From: Chloroflexi bacterium AL-N1
GTDB taxonomy: Bacteria; Chloroflexota; Chloroflexia; Chloroflexales; Roseiflexaceae
DNA length: 64,000 nucleotides
Direction of reading: 5' to 3'
Assembly (NCBI GenBank): GCA_013122435.1
Contig: WYDT01000005.1
Span: 1 to 64,000, forward strand
Shown here: positions 34,143 to 43,410 of the stretch, in pieces
How positions within the stretch are numbered: the first letter of the stretch is position 1
Layout: each line of letters starts with the position of its first letter
Made by a program: the position numbers and the translations under genes
Notes under the pieces: model-generated
What the model was told of the DNA's origin: nothing
Seen by the model: only the letters and a program-made list of their open reading frames with translations
The model's database searches: none

Positions 34143-35660
34143 CTATGGTTTATGGTTGAAAGCTGTGGGCTTTGTTGTATGTACCAGTGGTAAGTAAGTC
34201 GTTTTTTCTATAATGATATCTGGCAATGGCTGCACATAGAGCCACGCCTCGAACAGATCATCAAGTTCTTGGGCACTCACCTCTTCGGCGACGGCAATAA
34301 AGTCGTCTGTGCTGGCGTTACTGTATTGGTATTGCTCGGTGTAGGCACGCAAAATATTGAAGAATGCCTCATCGCCCACGTGTAGCCGTAATGCGTGTAA
34401 GGTCAATGCACCACGCTGGTAGACGTTGGCATTGAAGAGATTATTAGATGGTGGGTTGCCTGGTGGTGGTAGCGTGCTGTGGTTTTCTTCTAGTGAGTCA
34501 TACGTTCGGCGCACTGTATTCGCCAATGCTTCTGAGTCTTCGGTGTGTTCGAGCCAGAGCCATGAGGCATAGGTTGCAAAACCTTCGTTGAGCCAGATGT
34601 CCTGCCACTGTTTGAGACTGACACTGTTGCCAAACCATTGGTGCGCGAGTTCGTGGGCGACGACTGGCTCAACATGCTCAGGATCTGTTGTGGCAGCGTT
34701 GCGCCCAAACAGTGAGATGGTCTGGGTCTCCAGCGCAAACGAGAGATCGGTGTCTGCGACAACCACGCCGTATGCCTCGAAGGGGTATGGCCCAAATATT
34801 TCGTTGAAAAAGGTTAGCATCTCATTGGTACGTGCAAAGGCATCCTTTGACTCCTCAGCGATCTCACGTGGGAAGTAGTTGCGAATCGGGAGTTCGTTAG
34901 GGCCAGTTTCGGTCTGCACGACATAGTCGGTGATGCCAAGCGTCATCAGATAGCTGGCCATAAGATTGCTGGCTTCCCAAACATAGGTGGTGCTGCTGCC
35001 ATTATCGATAGTGTCCTGCAATTGTCCGTTGGCTGCCACCACATAGGGTTTGGGCACGGTGATACGAAAGGTGTGGGTCGCCTTGTCGAGCGGATGATTG
35101 TTGTTGGGGTAAATGGCGGCTGCACCTTCTGGCTCATTCATAACATAGACACCATCATCATAGCGATTCCACCCATTGAGAATGGAAATAGCTTCAGGCA
35201 TAATGGGCCTTGGTTCGCCATTGTAGACGACCTCAACCGTGAATGCATCACCCTCGTCGAGTGGATTAGCAGGTGTGATGATAAGCTCAGGCTCGTTACG
35301 CTGATAGGAGGCTGGTTCGTTATTGACGGTGATATCGGTAATCGTGAAACCTTCGAAGTCGAGGTTAAAGCTGGCCAGATCTGTTGTTGCCTGGGCCTCG
35401 ATAGTGACATTGCCATCGATGGTGTCATTGGCCATGTCAACGGTGAGGTCGATCAGATAATGGAGGGTATCGTATCCGCCATTGCCGAGCTGTGGATAAT
35501 AGACATCCCCAATACCATCACTTGCTTGCGTTGATACAGGTGTAGCAGATATCGGCTGAGGTGAGGAATCGTCTTGTTGTGCTGCGATGGGAGGGAAGAG
35601 GGTGTTTTGACAGGCCGTGAGCAATATCAGAGGCATTAACAGTATGAGCAGGCGTTTCAT
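34143..35660 (-). CDS. M1-family metallopeptidase lipoprotein
   Basis: ATG 35660 with AAGGAG gives a 505-residue protein with a lipobox (LLTAC, C17), so it should be anchored outside the membrane. The M1 zinc site HELAHQ has H336, E337 and H340, and the third ligand is E359 in WLNEGFATYA, 18 residues on. The exopeptidase motif is FALETQTIS (a variant of GAMEN). The N-terminal ~200 residues are the beta-sandwich typical of M1 enzymes. It probably releases amino-terminal residues from peptides outside the cell. Upstream, CCGCTTTTA direct repeats lie next to a TATAAT -10. Confidence 0.85.
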   Translation of the reverse strand: MKRLLILLMPLILLTACQNTLFPPIAAQQDDSSPQPISATPVSTQASDGIGDVYYPQLGNGGYDTLHYLIDLTVDMANDTIDGNVTIEAQATTDLASFNLDFEGFTITDITVNNEPASYQRNEPELIITPANPLDEGDAFTVEVVYNGEPRPIMPEAISILNGWNRYDDGVYVMNEPEGAAAIYPNNNHPLDKATHTFRITVPKPYVVAANGQLQDTIDNGSSTTYVWEASNLMASYLMTLGITDYVVQTETGPNELPIRNYFPREIAEESKDAFARTNEMLTFFNEIFGPYPFEAYGVVVADTDLSFALETQTISLFGRNAATTDPEHVEPVVAHELAHQWFGNSVSLKQWQDIWLNEGFATYASWLWLEHTEDSEALANTVRRTYDSLEENHSTLPPPGNPPSNNLFNANVYQRGALTLHALRLHVGDEAFFNILRAYTEQYQYSNASTDDFIAVAEEVSAQELDDLFEAWLYVQPLPDIIIEKTTYLPLVHTTKPTAFNHKP

Positions 35661-35766
35661 TGAGTAGCTCCTTGTGGAAACAGAGATGTGTAGTGTGTGA
35701 ATCTGGTTTATTGTGGAAGTAGATGTGTCGCCAGTGTATAACGATTCGGTAGTTCGATTATAACAT

Positions 35767-35790
35767 GGGCCGCTTTTAGGGCCGCTTTTA
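35767..35790. promoter_or_regulatory. 12-bp direct repeats (GGGCCGCTTTTA)
   Basis: GGGCCGCTTTTA occurs twice in tandem (35767-35778, 35779-35790). In the minus-strand orientation it directly precedes TATAAT upstream of the peptidase gene, taking the -35 place. The motif shares CCGCTTTTA with the other two repeat sites. Confidence 0.55.
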
Positions 35791-35985
35791 TGCTTATATC
35801 GCTCAAAATCCACCTGTAGTCGTTAGATCGAACGATAGGCAAGCCTGCTCATTTCAACTACACTCTTTATAAGAACATTACGACCATATCAGCCACTAAG
35901 AGATATTGCAGAAATACCATCCTTGTATGGACAGCACTATGATGTAGTCTGATGGTGTACTCTGCTTGGCGATAGGATTTTAACG

Positions 35986-36396
35986 ATGTCTACTTCTTCC
36001 ACGTCGGAGCATAATGTAGCTCCATGACAGCTTCCTGACCAACCACCTCGATACGCAGCAGGCCTCCTCATTGGTGGTCTGTCGCTCATTGTCATAGCAA
36101 CGTTCTGGCTCATCATCACGGGACATACGAACATTCGATACTCTGCCGATCACAATGATACGGTGCCGTTATGGACCCGCTGGATTCCTGCATTGGTGGG
36201 GGTGGTGCTCATACATCTGAGTCCTCCGTCCAATTATAGTCTTCCTGTGCCAGGCGGTGATGCCCGCACCCTTGATCGTCAAACCATCCTGTTATTGCTA
36301 CTTGCCTTGCTGTTTCCCGTAGGCCTTGCGTTGTTTGGTCATATCAGTTTTGGGTACGGCTTTATCAAGATTACCCCTGATTATGATGTCGCATGA
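35986..36396 (+). pseudogene. Membrane protein N-terminal module with in-frame TGA
   Basis: The frame starts at ATG 35986 with AGGA upstream but meets TGA at 36025-36027 after 13 codons. It continues open to 36396 with hydrophobic segments (LLIGGLSLIVIATFWLIITG, TILLLLLALLFPVGLALFGH). It could be the lost N-terminal membrane part of the CPBP gene that follows and overlaps its end by 14 bases, or a separate small membrane gene. The TGA suggests decay. Confidence 0.5.
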
Positions 36397-36886
36397 TAAG
36401 TCTGTCACTGCGCTGGTTCGGCAACAGCACCGTGTCCAACGGTCTCAACTTGGATACTGGGCCTGGTTCGGCCCGTTGCTGCCGCTGGGTGTCTGGTTCT
36501 TCCTTACCTATGCCACCCCGCTGGCTCTTCCACTACCAGAATATGTATGGCCAGATATGTGGACGCTGCTCCTAAAACTTCTGATTGGTTTTCTGATCAA
36601 CGCGGTCATCGAGACGCTCTTCTATCGTGTCTGGCTCCAGAGCCGTCTTGAGTTGTGGTTTGGACGTTGGCCTGCTATCGTTCTCGCGTCGCTGGTATGG
36701 GCTCTGTGGCATGTGGTTATCCAGGGAGGTCGAGGAGTAGACATCGATGTGGCAACGGTCATTGCTAACCATGGTGTTATGGGCTTATTTCTGGGGTATC
36801 TCTGGTCACGTTATCGCCAGTTATGGGCAGTGCTTCTGGTCCATGGGGCTATGAATGCGTTTGGCATACTGCTTGCCCTCTTCTAA
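36383..36886 (+). CDS. CPBP-type intramembrane protein
   Basis: The 167-residue protein (MMSHDKSVTALVRQQHRVQR onward) has at least four hydrophobic segments and the CPBP motif pattern: NAVIETLFYRVWLQSR (first Glu and Arg kept, but the second Glu of EExxxR is Thr), WALWHVV and LVHGAMNAFG. CPBP proteins are rhomboid-like intramembrane proteases or bacteriocin-immunity-type proteins. With the missing Glu and the broken upstream reading frame its activity is doubtful. It may be the C-terminal part of a gene whose N-terminal part is at 35986-36396. Confidence 0.55.
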   Translation: MMSHDKSVTALVRQQHRVQRSQLGYWAWFGPLLPLGVWFFLTYATPLALPLPEYVWPDMWTLLLKLLIGFLINAVIETLFYRVWLQSRLELWFGRWPAIVLASLVWALWHVVIQGGRGVDIDVATVIANHGVMGLFLGYLWSRYRQLWAVLLVHGAMNAFGILLALF

Positions 36887-36951
36887 TCTGATGAGATTCC
36901 GCTCAGTCTATCCAATGTGCTGTAAGTTGAGTTAATGCTATCAGGAATGCG

Positions 36952-37051
36952 TTGAATGAGGTGTATGGGTATGATAGAATAGCTGTGTAAGTGCATGCAA
37001 CTAAGTTTGGTTGATTGCACGGTAGGTCAAGTTGGGCCTCCGTGCTTTTTT
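36952..37051 (+). promoter_or_regulatory. Promoter with attenuator-like leader upstream of phoU
   Basis: -35 TTGAAT (36952-36957), 17-bp spacer, -10 TAGAAT (36975-36980). The leader can form GTGCATGCAAC/GTTGATTGCAC early, or a GCACGG/CCGTGC hairpin (37017-37045) followed by six T (37046-37051). The two structures share bases, which is typical of transcription attenuation; a small terminated RNA is the simpler alternative. The sensed signal is unknown. Confidence 0.5.
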
Positions 37052-37233
37052 GTCTCGTGCGAGTTACTTTAAAGGTTGTCACAATCTACAAATTCATGCG
37101 TCTACATGCGTTCACAAACATCCTTCTGTTTTCCTGTGTGGTGCTTAAGGATGTGGGATGATCTCTAACCACTAAACATACAATGAGTGATTAACAAAAT
37201 ACGTACGTTTCATCAGACTACAAGGAGGGGCAT

Positions 37234-37896
37234 ATGTTTCGTTCACACTATGATCGTCACATTACGCATGTACGCGAGGCAGTTATGCGGATGGGGCAGT
37301 TGGTCGATCAAGCGATTGTTCGTGCCAGTAAGAGTCTGGCGTCGGGTGATACACTGATGGCCAAATGGGTGATAGACGACGATGTACAGATCGATGAGGC
37401 TGAACGAGATCTTGAAGAGCGTGTGATGACGCTTTTGGCAACTCAGCAGCCGATTGTGGCCAGAGATCTTCGACTGATGAATGTAACGTTGGCTATTGGG
37501 TGGGAATTGGAGCGTATTGGTGACTACGCCAGCGGGGTTGCGCGTTGTACGGGGCGGTTGTCTGGGCAATCATATGAACATCTGCTGGGTGATACGATTA
37601 GTGCAATGTCACAACGGAGCCAGCAGATGGTGCAGACGAGTCTCGAATCCTTTATCCAGCTCGACATTGCATTAGCACGTAGCCTGGGGGATGCCGATGA
37701 TCAGATCGATGAATGGCGCCGTCAGCATACAACAGAACTCATGTCCATTGCACAGACTAATCCTGAGCACGTTGTGGTGGTCATTGAACTGCTGGAAGTA
37801 CTTCATTTTTTTGAGCGGATGGCTGATCGGGCAACCAACATTGGCGAACGAGTGATCTATCTGGTGACGAACACTACCGAAGCGATCAATGAGTAG
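37234..37896 (+). CDS. phoU: PhoU-like phosphate-transport regulator
   Basis: The 220-residue protein has AAGGAGG ahead of ATG 37234 and the two PhoU repeats with their Asp/Glu-rich helices: WVIDDDVQIDEAERDLEERV near residues 45-65 and DLRLMNVTLAIGWELERIGD near 80-100. The second repeat ends with VVIELLEVLHFFERMADRAT. PhoU binds PhoR and Pst components and helps set phosphate signalling; its metal-binding acidic motifs are present. No pst genes are in this window. It is downstream of the leader at 36952-37051, about 180 bp away, so control by that leader is possible but not shown. Confidence 0.9.
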   Translation: MFRSHYDRHITHVREAVMRMGQLVDQAIVRASKSLASGDTLMAKWVIDDDVQIDEAERDLEERVMTLLATQQPIVARDLRLMNVTLAIGWELERIGDYASGVARCTGRLSGQSYEHLLGDTISAMSQRSQQMVQTSLESFIQLDIALARSLGDADDQIDEWRRQHTTELMSIAQTNPEHVVVVIELLEVLHFFERMADRATNIGERVIYLVTNTTEAINE

Positions 37897-37913
37897 GTTG
37901 CCCTGTCTATTGT

Positions 37914-38312
37914 TTAATGACTATTGATCCTGCGATGAAGATCGGGGTCCTCTAAGAGATTACTAACGATTGTCTGCAGGTCGGTGATTTCAAAGGGCTT
38001 AGCAATAACACGGTCAAAGCCAAGTGCAAGTAAGTCTTTAGGGTCCCAGGGGTTGTGTATATAGGCAGTGATTGCGACGATGGGTGTATTCGTAAAGATA
38101 GGGTCCGTACGCAATTGTTGCATGACCTCAATGCCGTTTGCAAATGGCATCTGAATGTCTAACAAAATAAGGACGGGTGGATTCGTTTGTGCCAAGGTAA
38201 TGGCGGTCTCGCCATCAGGCGCCAGTGAGAGTTGATATCCGTGACCTATGAAAAAATGCTGTAGCAGAGTCAGAATATCTGGTTCATCTTCGGCGATTAA
38301 AATATGTGTCAT
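37914..38312 (-). CDS. Response regulator receiver protein
   Basis: The 132-residue protein is a single CheY-like receiver: acidic pocket E8/D9/E10, phospho-acceptor D52 (LLDIQMP), T82 (VAITAY) and K105 (IAKPF). It has no output domain. It should be phosphorylated by a histidine kinase encoded elsewhere and act on a partner protein. It is convergent with phoU, so it is not an obvious PhoB. The gene is complete. Confidence 0.9.
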   Translation of the reverse strand: MTHILIAEDEPDILTLLQHFFIGHGYQLSLAPDGETAITLAQTNPPVLILLDIQMPFANGIEVMQQLRTDPIFTNTPIVAITAYIHNPWDPKDLLALGFDRVIAKPFEITDLQTIVSNLLEDPDLHRRINSH

Positions 38313-38700
38313 TGGGTTGCCTCACAATACTTTTTCACATGCCCATTGTAGCGCCTTCTACAAAGTCTCACGAGTCCTTGAATGGCACTAATGCTTTTCC
38401 ATAGCATGAACCATACCACATGTGGAATACTTGTCTGATGATGTGTACGGGTTGTGGTGGAACAACTTGGTTGCAATATTAGCTCATGTATAATAACGTA
38501 AGATAGGACATAATTTCGGTGTCACCATCCATAGACGGTATAATGTAGTAACAACAAAGGTGTTACTCAGGTTATGCTATGATAAGAAAACCATAGAAAA
38601 TATCATTCTGTGATACAGTATCTTCACGTTACGCCATAACATATGTGTGACAGACTTTGTTGTTAACGAGCGTTTCTAACATAGTGACAGAATTGAGCAT
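38313..38700. other. Non-coding gap
   Basis: This 388-bp region separates the divergent response regulator and plsC genes. It is AT-richer than the flanks. No gene, hairpin or clear promoter was identified with confidence; promoters for both neighbours should lie here. Confidence 0.5.
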
Positions 38701-39507
38701 ATGAGTTTGTATATTAGCCACCATCTGTGTGCAAACATTGTTCCCGTTCTTTTTCGTACATTTGTCCGTGCGTACGTTCGTCCGCATGTTACAGGTACCG
38801 ATAATCTTCCGGAAGAAGGTGCCTTCATCCTTGCAGCCAATCATAATAGCCATGCAGATACTGCTGTGCTTTTTACGGCGCTTCCAGGTGCTGTTCGTCG
38901 GCGTTCATTAGCTGCAGCAGCACAGGATTATTTTTTTGATCGAGGCTTACGACAGACCGTTTCGCGAATTCTCTTCAATGTTATTCCCGTTTCACGTGAC
39001 AGTGGTGGGGGGCAGAATCCTCTGCGCCATGTGATACGTGCGTTGCGTGAAGGGTATGGTGTCTTGCTCTATCCTGAAGGAACGCGTAGTTTGCATGGAA
39101 CCGTGGGACCTTTTCGCAAAGGTATTGGACGCTTGATTGCCGAGTTTCCTGATGTTCCGGTGATTCCTGTGTGGATTGAAGGCACCACACGTGTTATGCC
39201 AAAGGGTCAAAATATCCCACAACCACGCAAGGTAGAAGTCCATTTTGGTGAGCCACTGTACCCTCATGCTGATCTTCATAATAAGTCCAGTTGGCAGGTA
39301 GCGGCTGATAAAGTACGTGATGCAGTTATTCTGACTGGCGAAAAGGCCATGCAGGAGCAAGCTGATGAAGCTTCTGACACGGATGAACCAGAGACACCTG
39401 ATCAGATAACTCAATCTGATGCTGCTTCTGATGCTGCTGTTGAGTTGCCCGAACCAGATCCACCGACGGAGCCAGCGCAGCTGCGTGATCGCAAAAAGAC
39501 GGAGTGA
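38701..39507 (+). CDS. 1-acyl-sn-glycerol-3-phosphate acyltransferase (PlsC-like)
   Basis: The 268-residue protein carries the PlsC motifs: N47-H48-N-S-H-A-D53 (HxxxxD), PEGTRS (125-130) and a basic FRKGIGRLI segment. It should add the second acyl chain in phospholipid synthesis at the inner membrane face. Residues about 218-268 form an acidic, low-complexity tail (EQADEASDTDEPETPDQITQ) not typical of the family. ATG 38701 follows a weak Shine-Dalgarno region. It stands alone, in the same direction as the nitroreductase. Confidence 0.85.
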   Translation: MSLYISHHLCANIVPVLFRTFVRAYVRPHVTGTDNLPEEGAFILAANHNSHADTAVLFTALPGAVRRRSLAAAAQDYFFDRGLRQTVSRILFNVIPVSRDSGGGQNPLRHVIRALREGYGVLLYPEGTRSLHGTVGPFRKGIGRLIAEFPDVPVIPVWIEGTTRVMPKGQNIPQPRKVEVHFGEPLYPHADLHNKSSWQVAADKVRDAVILTGEKAMQEQADEASDTDEPETPDQITQSDAASDAAVELPEPDPPTEPAQLRDRKKTE

Positions 39508-39649
39508 TCTCCCCACGGGGAGTGCAATCACGCAGCACTGGTGTCAAGCCCAGTGGTATTTTTGGTGTTACCCCAAAGATCTGCTTTGAGTGAACTGACG
39601 TAAGCACTATTGAGCATATCCCATTCACACATAATCTGAAGGATGAGTT

Positions 39650-40273
39650 ATGACCAATAAATCTGCTGAAACCTTGTATCCTATCCATGAATTTCTGCGT
39701 GAACGCTGGAGTCCACGAGCTTTTGCGGATCGTCCGGTCTCCACCGAGCAACTTATAACTTTGTTAGAAGCCGCACGTTGGTCACCGTCTGCATTCAATG
39801 AGCAACCATGGAGCTTTATTGTTGCGATGCGCGAAGATCAAGTGGCCTTTGAGCGTATACTTGGGTGTCTCATGGAGGGTAATATAGTGTGGGCGCAGCA
39901 CGCACCTGTGCTTATGATTGCCGTGGCAAAGCAGGCATTTGCTCACAATGAGAAGCCAAATCGCCACGCATTCCACGATGTTGGGCAGGCCATTGCACAC
40001 CTGACATTTCAGGCAGCCGCAGAAGGTCTGGTGTTGCATCAAATGGCTGGATTTTCACCTGATAAAGCGCGTGAAGTATTTGCCATTCCTGAGACACACG
40101 CGCCAGCCACTGCGATTGCGATTGGGTATGTTGGCCAGCCTGATGCGCTCCCCGATACCCTGCGCGAACGGGAACTGGCCGACCGCTCACGCAATCCGCT
40201 AGCGTCGTTTGTATTTACCGAGGGTTGGGATGTGCCTTCTTCCTATCTCCAGACGAACGATACTAATCAATAA
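39650..40273 (+). CDS. Nitroreductase-family protein
   Basis: The 207-residue protein begins MTNKSAETLYPIHEFLRERW and has the FMN-binding pattern of the family: RWSPRAF, ARWSPSAFNEQPW (residues about 42-54), FHDVGQAIAHL and a C-terminal IGYVGQPD. It should reduce nitro or quinone compounds with NAD(P)H. It follows plsC after about 140 bp with its own ribosome-binding site. A terminator hairpin follows. Confidence 0.8.
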   Translation: MTNKSAETLYPIHEFLRERWSPRAFADRPVSTEQLITLLEAARWSPSAFNEQPWSFIVAMREDQVAFERILGCLMEGNIVWAQHAPVLMIAVAKQAFAHNEKPNRHAFHDVGQAIAHLTFQAAAEGLVLHQMAGFSPDKAREVFAIPETHAPATAIAIGYVGQPDALPDTLRERELADRSRNPLASFVFTEGWDVPSSYLQTNDTNQ

Positions 40274-40298
40274 TCCTGGGAAGAAATCGATGTGGAAG

Positions 40299-40326
40299 AA
40301 CGAACAGCATAGGTTGTTCGTTTTTT
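40299..40326 (+). terminator. Intrinsic terminator
   Basis: Stem AACGAACA/TGTTCGTT with a short loop, then a T-run (40321-40326). It ends the nitroreductase gene. Confidence 0.8.
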
Positions 40327-40594
40327 CTTTGTCGTCAAGTAGGAAACCAACATCTCCAAACCAGTAACTCACACTAGCGATGCTCCTGTGGCACTGAGTG
40401 CTTAAATTCTCATGGTCAAATGCTCAATAGTGTTCACAGTTTGCTTAGTGGGCAATAGAAGCCTCCTGTCTCTAGCAGTATTGAGTGTTGCCAGGATCTT
40501 GCCATCACAGTAATGGCAACGCTTTTGACGTGGCGTTAGTTTTACCGCTATAGTGTCAAGTAGAAGCTTTCTGTAATTTATAAAGGAACACTTT

Positions 40595-40918
40595 ATGTTC
40601 AGGCATATCTCTGATGAGCAGATACTTACTGCAACATGTGATGTCATTGTTGCACATGGCTATGAAGGATCAACCACCAAACTTATTGCGACAACATCTG
40701 ATATCAATGAAGTGACGCTCTTTCGCAAGTTTGGAAACAAAGCGAATCTCGTATTGGCATGAGTCAAACAGGAAGCAGAGGAATTTGCACACGAAGGGAT
40801 AGGTTATTCAGGCAATCTTGAAGCAGATTTGGAGCGAACTGTCCACTTTTTCGCTGGTATTTTCCAACGTCAAGGTCCAGCAGCATGTGCGTATCTTCTT
40901 ACGTGGTCGTCGTGTTAG
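40595..40918 (+). pseudogene. TetR-family regulator with in-frame TGA
   Basis: From ATG 40595 the frame gives a TetR-type HTH (HISDEQILTATCDVIVAHGY, LIATTSDINEVTLFRKFGNK) up to NLVLA, then TGA at 40760-40762. The same frame continues (VKQEAEEFAHEGIGYS) to TAG at 40916. The rest of a TetR ligand domain is short, so the gene is decayed. The Gly-to-stop and similar changes in neighbours point to the same process. Confidence 0.75.
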
Positions 40919-41020
40919 CTGATGTACAACAGTTTCCTCAAGTTTGGTGTGGATCAACGATATACCGCATAGATATTACTTATATTACAGTGTGTAGTGG
41001 GTACGACTAACTAGTTTCTA

Positions 41021-41631
41021 TCACGACCCGATGCGATCTCCATTCAGATAGAGTTGTGTGGTTGAGGGTGTGGCATTGGCCAGTGCTTGTCCAGCCATGC
41101 ACGCTTGTTCACACCACTTCACGAAGTCATGCAACTCATCGGCGGGGCAGAGCTTTCGATAAGTACATGCGTCTCCTGCTGTTCACCAGCCCCAAAGATG
41201 TCTTTGGGATGTATGCCACCAAAGGTATATGTAGTTGAAAATCTTGTGCGCTGTTCCACCCGCAGATTATCAAGCTTAATGTCCATAAGTTTGGCAGCAG
41301 TTTGAATATGATTCAGCAGGCAGAAGGCAATTCATGCTGAGAAATACATTAATGGTGAAGGAGCCGGGTTAAACCCGCCGCCAGTTGTTCCTGTATCACA
41401 AATGATGTCCCAGTTAGCCCAGCCTGGCAGGTTGGTTGAGACGTTGCCTTTCTTCAAGAGTGGTCCTTTGTCCATGGGCTCTGCAACCACAAATACATCG
41501 AAGCGGGTCTTTTCGTGTGGTTTTGGCTTTTGGAAGGGTGATGACACGAATGGGTCCTGTACACGTGGTTCATCTGCTTTATGCACGATTGATTGATCGG
41601 ACATATCCCACTGAACGGCTGTCATGGTCAT
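41021..41631 (-). pseudogene. OsmC-like gene, decayed
   Basis: The frame from ATG 41631 or 41625 (AAAGGA upstream) reads VQWDMSDQSIVHKADEPRVQ and then matches the OsmC/Ohr-type pattern GGGFNPAPSPLMYFSA followed by TGA at 41332-41334 where homologues have Gly (GGA to TGA). It continues IAFCLLNHIQTAAKLMDIKL and, after a frame change near 41110, ADELHDFVKWCEQACMAGQA to the stop at 41021. Active genes reduce organic peroxides; this one is broken by a nonsense and a frameshift. Confidence 0.75.
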
Positions 41632-41642
41632 TTCCTTTCTCA

Positions 41643-42242
41643 ATAGATGCAACCAACCCGAAGGCTCAGCAAATTCTGGCAGGGGCCAAGATAGCCTTTC
41701 TGGAATTTGGGTATGAGGGTACAAGCGTTGATCTTCTTGCACAACATGCCCATGTCTTGAAACGAACGGTATACATGTACTTTGCAGACAAGGAAACTCT
41801 CTGTACTGCTTTTATCAACGCTGAGTGACAGGAACAGATACGACAAATTGACCAAATTGCTGCTAGTGGAGATGCTGCTGAGCCTGCACTGCGTCAAATC
41901 GCCCAGCAGTTTGTACAGTTTCTCGTCTCGCCAATTTTGCAGGGGATTTACCGGGTGGCAGTCGCAGAGACACAGCATTTTCCAGAACTTGGTTATGTTT
42001 TTTATCACTCTGGTCCCGATTTCGCTGTTCGACAACTCTCTCAATGTCTGGCCAGGGCTGCCGGACGCGGCGACTTAGTTATCGACGATTTGGATCTGGC
42101 AGACCAGCAATTTCTTGAGCTGTGTAAAGTAGATCTGTTTCAGAAGCTGTTGTGTGGAGTGCAAAAGCATGTGACTGAGGATGAGATTGAACGTGTGGCA
42201 AACGCAGCAGTCAACACCTTCCTTCGCGCCTATCGATCATAA
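41643..42242 (+). pseudogene. TetR-family regulator with in-frame TGA
   Basis: The frame shows DATNPKAQQILAGAKIAFLE, the HTH FGYEGTSVDLLAQHAHVLKR and TVYMYFADKETLCTAFINAE, then TGA at 41826-41828. It continues in frame (QEQIRQIDQIAASGDAAEPA) through a full ligand domain to TAA at 42242. No ATG is found at the expected place; the start is probably lost or non-canonical (ATA 41643). It is divergent from the decayed OsmC-like gene, the usual pairing for a peroxide-responsive TetR. Confidence 0.7.
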
Positions 42243-42337
42243 ATGAAGACTGATAGAAGAGTTTAGTGGTTTTTACGTCCCTGTTGTGCTACAATAAAAA
42301 TATGTAATCGTTAATAACCTTATGCATTCAAATTGTT

Positions 42338-43267
42338 ATGTTGGGCAACCATAGCTCTGATGCAGTTCAAATTGATCTGGCACAACATGAACTGTCATCT
42401 GCTTCTCCTGCACCAGTCCTATCAAGCCAATCCCTGGGTTGGTATGGTATTGTGGTCGAGAAACGGCATCATCAGGCCAATGAGTTCACATATCCTGGGT
42501 TCGATCACCATCTTATCTCTATTCATGTGGGACCGCCAATTGAGTTAGAACAAACTCATGGAAAGCGTACGCACACCGCACAGGTACACAAAGGGTGTAT
42601 TTCCCTGCTTCCTGCTGGAGACGCCAGCACATGGCAGCATCGGGATGCTGCTCATTTTATCAATCTTCAACTGGAACCGTCTTTTGTCACCTTCATCGCT
42701 GAAAGATCTGGTATGCCAGATGGTGATAAGCTTGAGTTAGTTGATATTTTTTCATCTCCAAATCATCAGATTGAACAGCTTGGGTTACTCCTCGTCGATG
42801 AATTAACCACTCATGGCGCTACAGGACGATTGTACGCTGAGTCATTAGCGACTGCGTTGGTCACACATCTTATAAGGCACCACGCGGTTTTCCCCGCAGT
42901 GTTGCCACCATCTGGCACAAGGCTATCTCAGCAGGAAATACAACATGTGATCGCGTACATCAATGATTGCTTGAGACAAGACATCTCACTTACAGAACTG
43001 GCCGATCTTGTCGATCTGAGTCCCAACTATTTTGTGAACCAGTTTCGCCAAGCAATGGGTATTTCTCCGTATCGATATGTTATTAAGCAACGCGTGAATC
43101 GTGCGCGAACATTGCTTATGGAGAGCACAAAAACCATTGCCGAGATTGCTACAGAAGTGGGCTTCTTTGACCAGAGCCACCTGACGCGCCATATGCACCG
43201 ACTGCACGGCATCACGCCTGGAGCGTTGCGCCACCACCAGCGTAGCAATGTACCAAAGAAATTGTAG
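42338..43267 (+). CDS. AraC-family transcriptional regulator
   Basis: The 309-residue protein has a cupin-like N-terminal sensing part (residues about 30-190) and a C-terminal pair of HTH motifs: ISLTELADLVDLSPNYFVNQ and TIAEIATEVGFFDQSHLTRH, ending RLHGITPGALRHH. It should respond to a small molecule and control neighbours. It lies upstream of the aldo/keto reductase in the same direction, so that gene is a likely target. No decay signs are seen, unlike the genes before it. Confidence 0.85.
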   Translation: MLGNHSSDAVQIDLAQHELSSASPAPVLSSQSLGWYGIVVEKRHHQANEFTYPGFDHHLISIHVGPPIELEQTHGKRTHTAQVHKGCISLLPAGDASTWQHRDAAHFINLQLEPSFVTFIAERSGMPDGDKLELVDIFSSPNHQIEQLGLLLVDELTTHGATGRLYAESLATALVTHLIRHHAVFPAVLPPSGTRLSQQEIQHVIAYINDCLRQDISLTELADLVDLSPNYFVNQFRQAMGISPYRYVIKQRVNRARTLLMESTKTIAEIATEVGFFDQSHLTRHMHRLHGITPGALRHHQRSNVPKKL

Positions 43268-43410
43268 TTTTGTACAAGACAGTTCATTGATCTCCTCTTA
43301 TCATTCCCATTTATACCCTGTATGAAAGGCAATCATTAACTGAAGTAATTCCTATGCAGGAATAATGATATGCCTTCCTGAAATGCATGTTATTGCTAAC
43401 GGAGGATAGT

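Noticed and set aside
36025..41828. TGA recoding (for example TGA as Gly or Trp), since several genes have in-frame TGA.
   Set aside because: Intact genes in the same window end with TGA, and the affected genes also carry frameshifts or TAA/TAG stops. Decay explains all cases.
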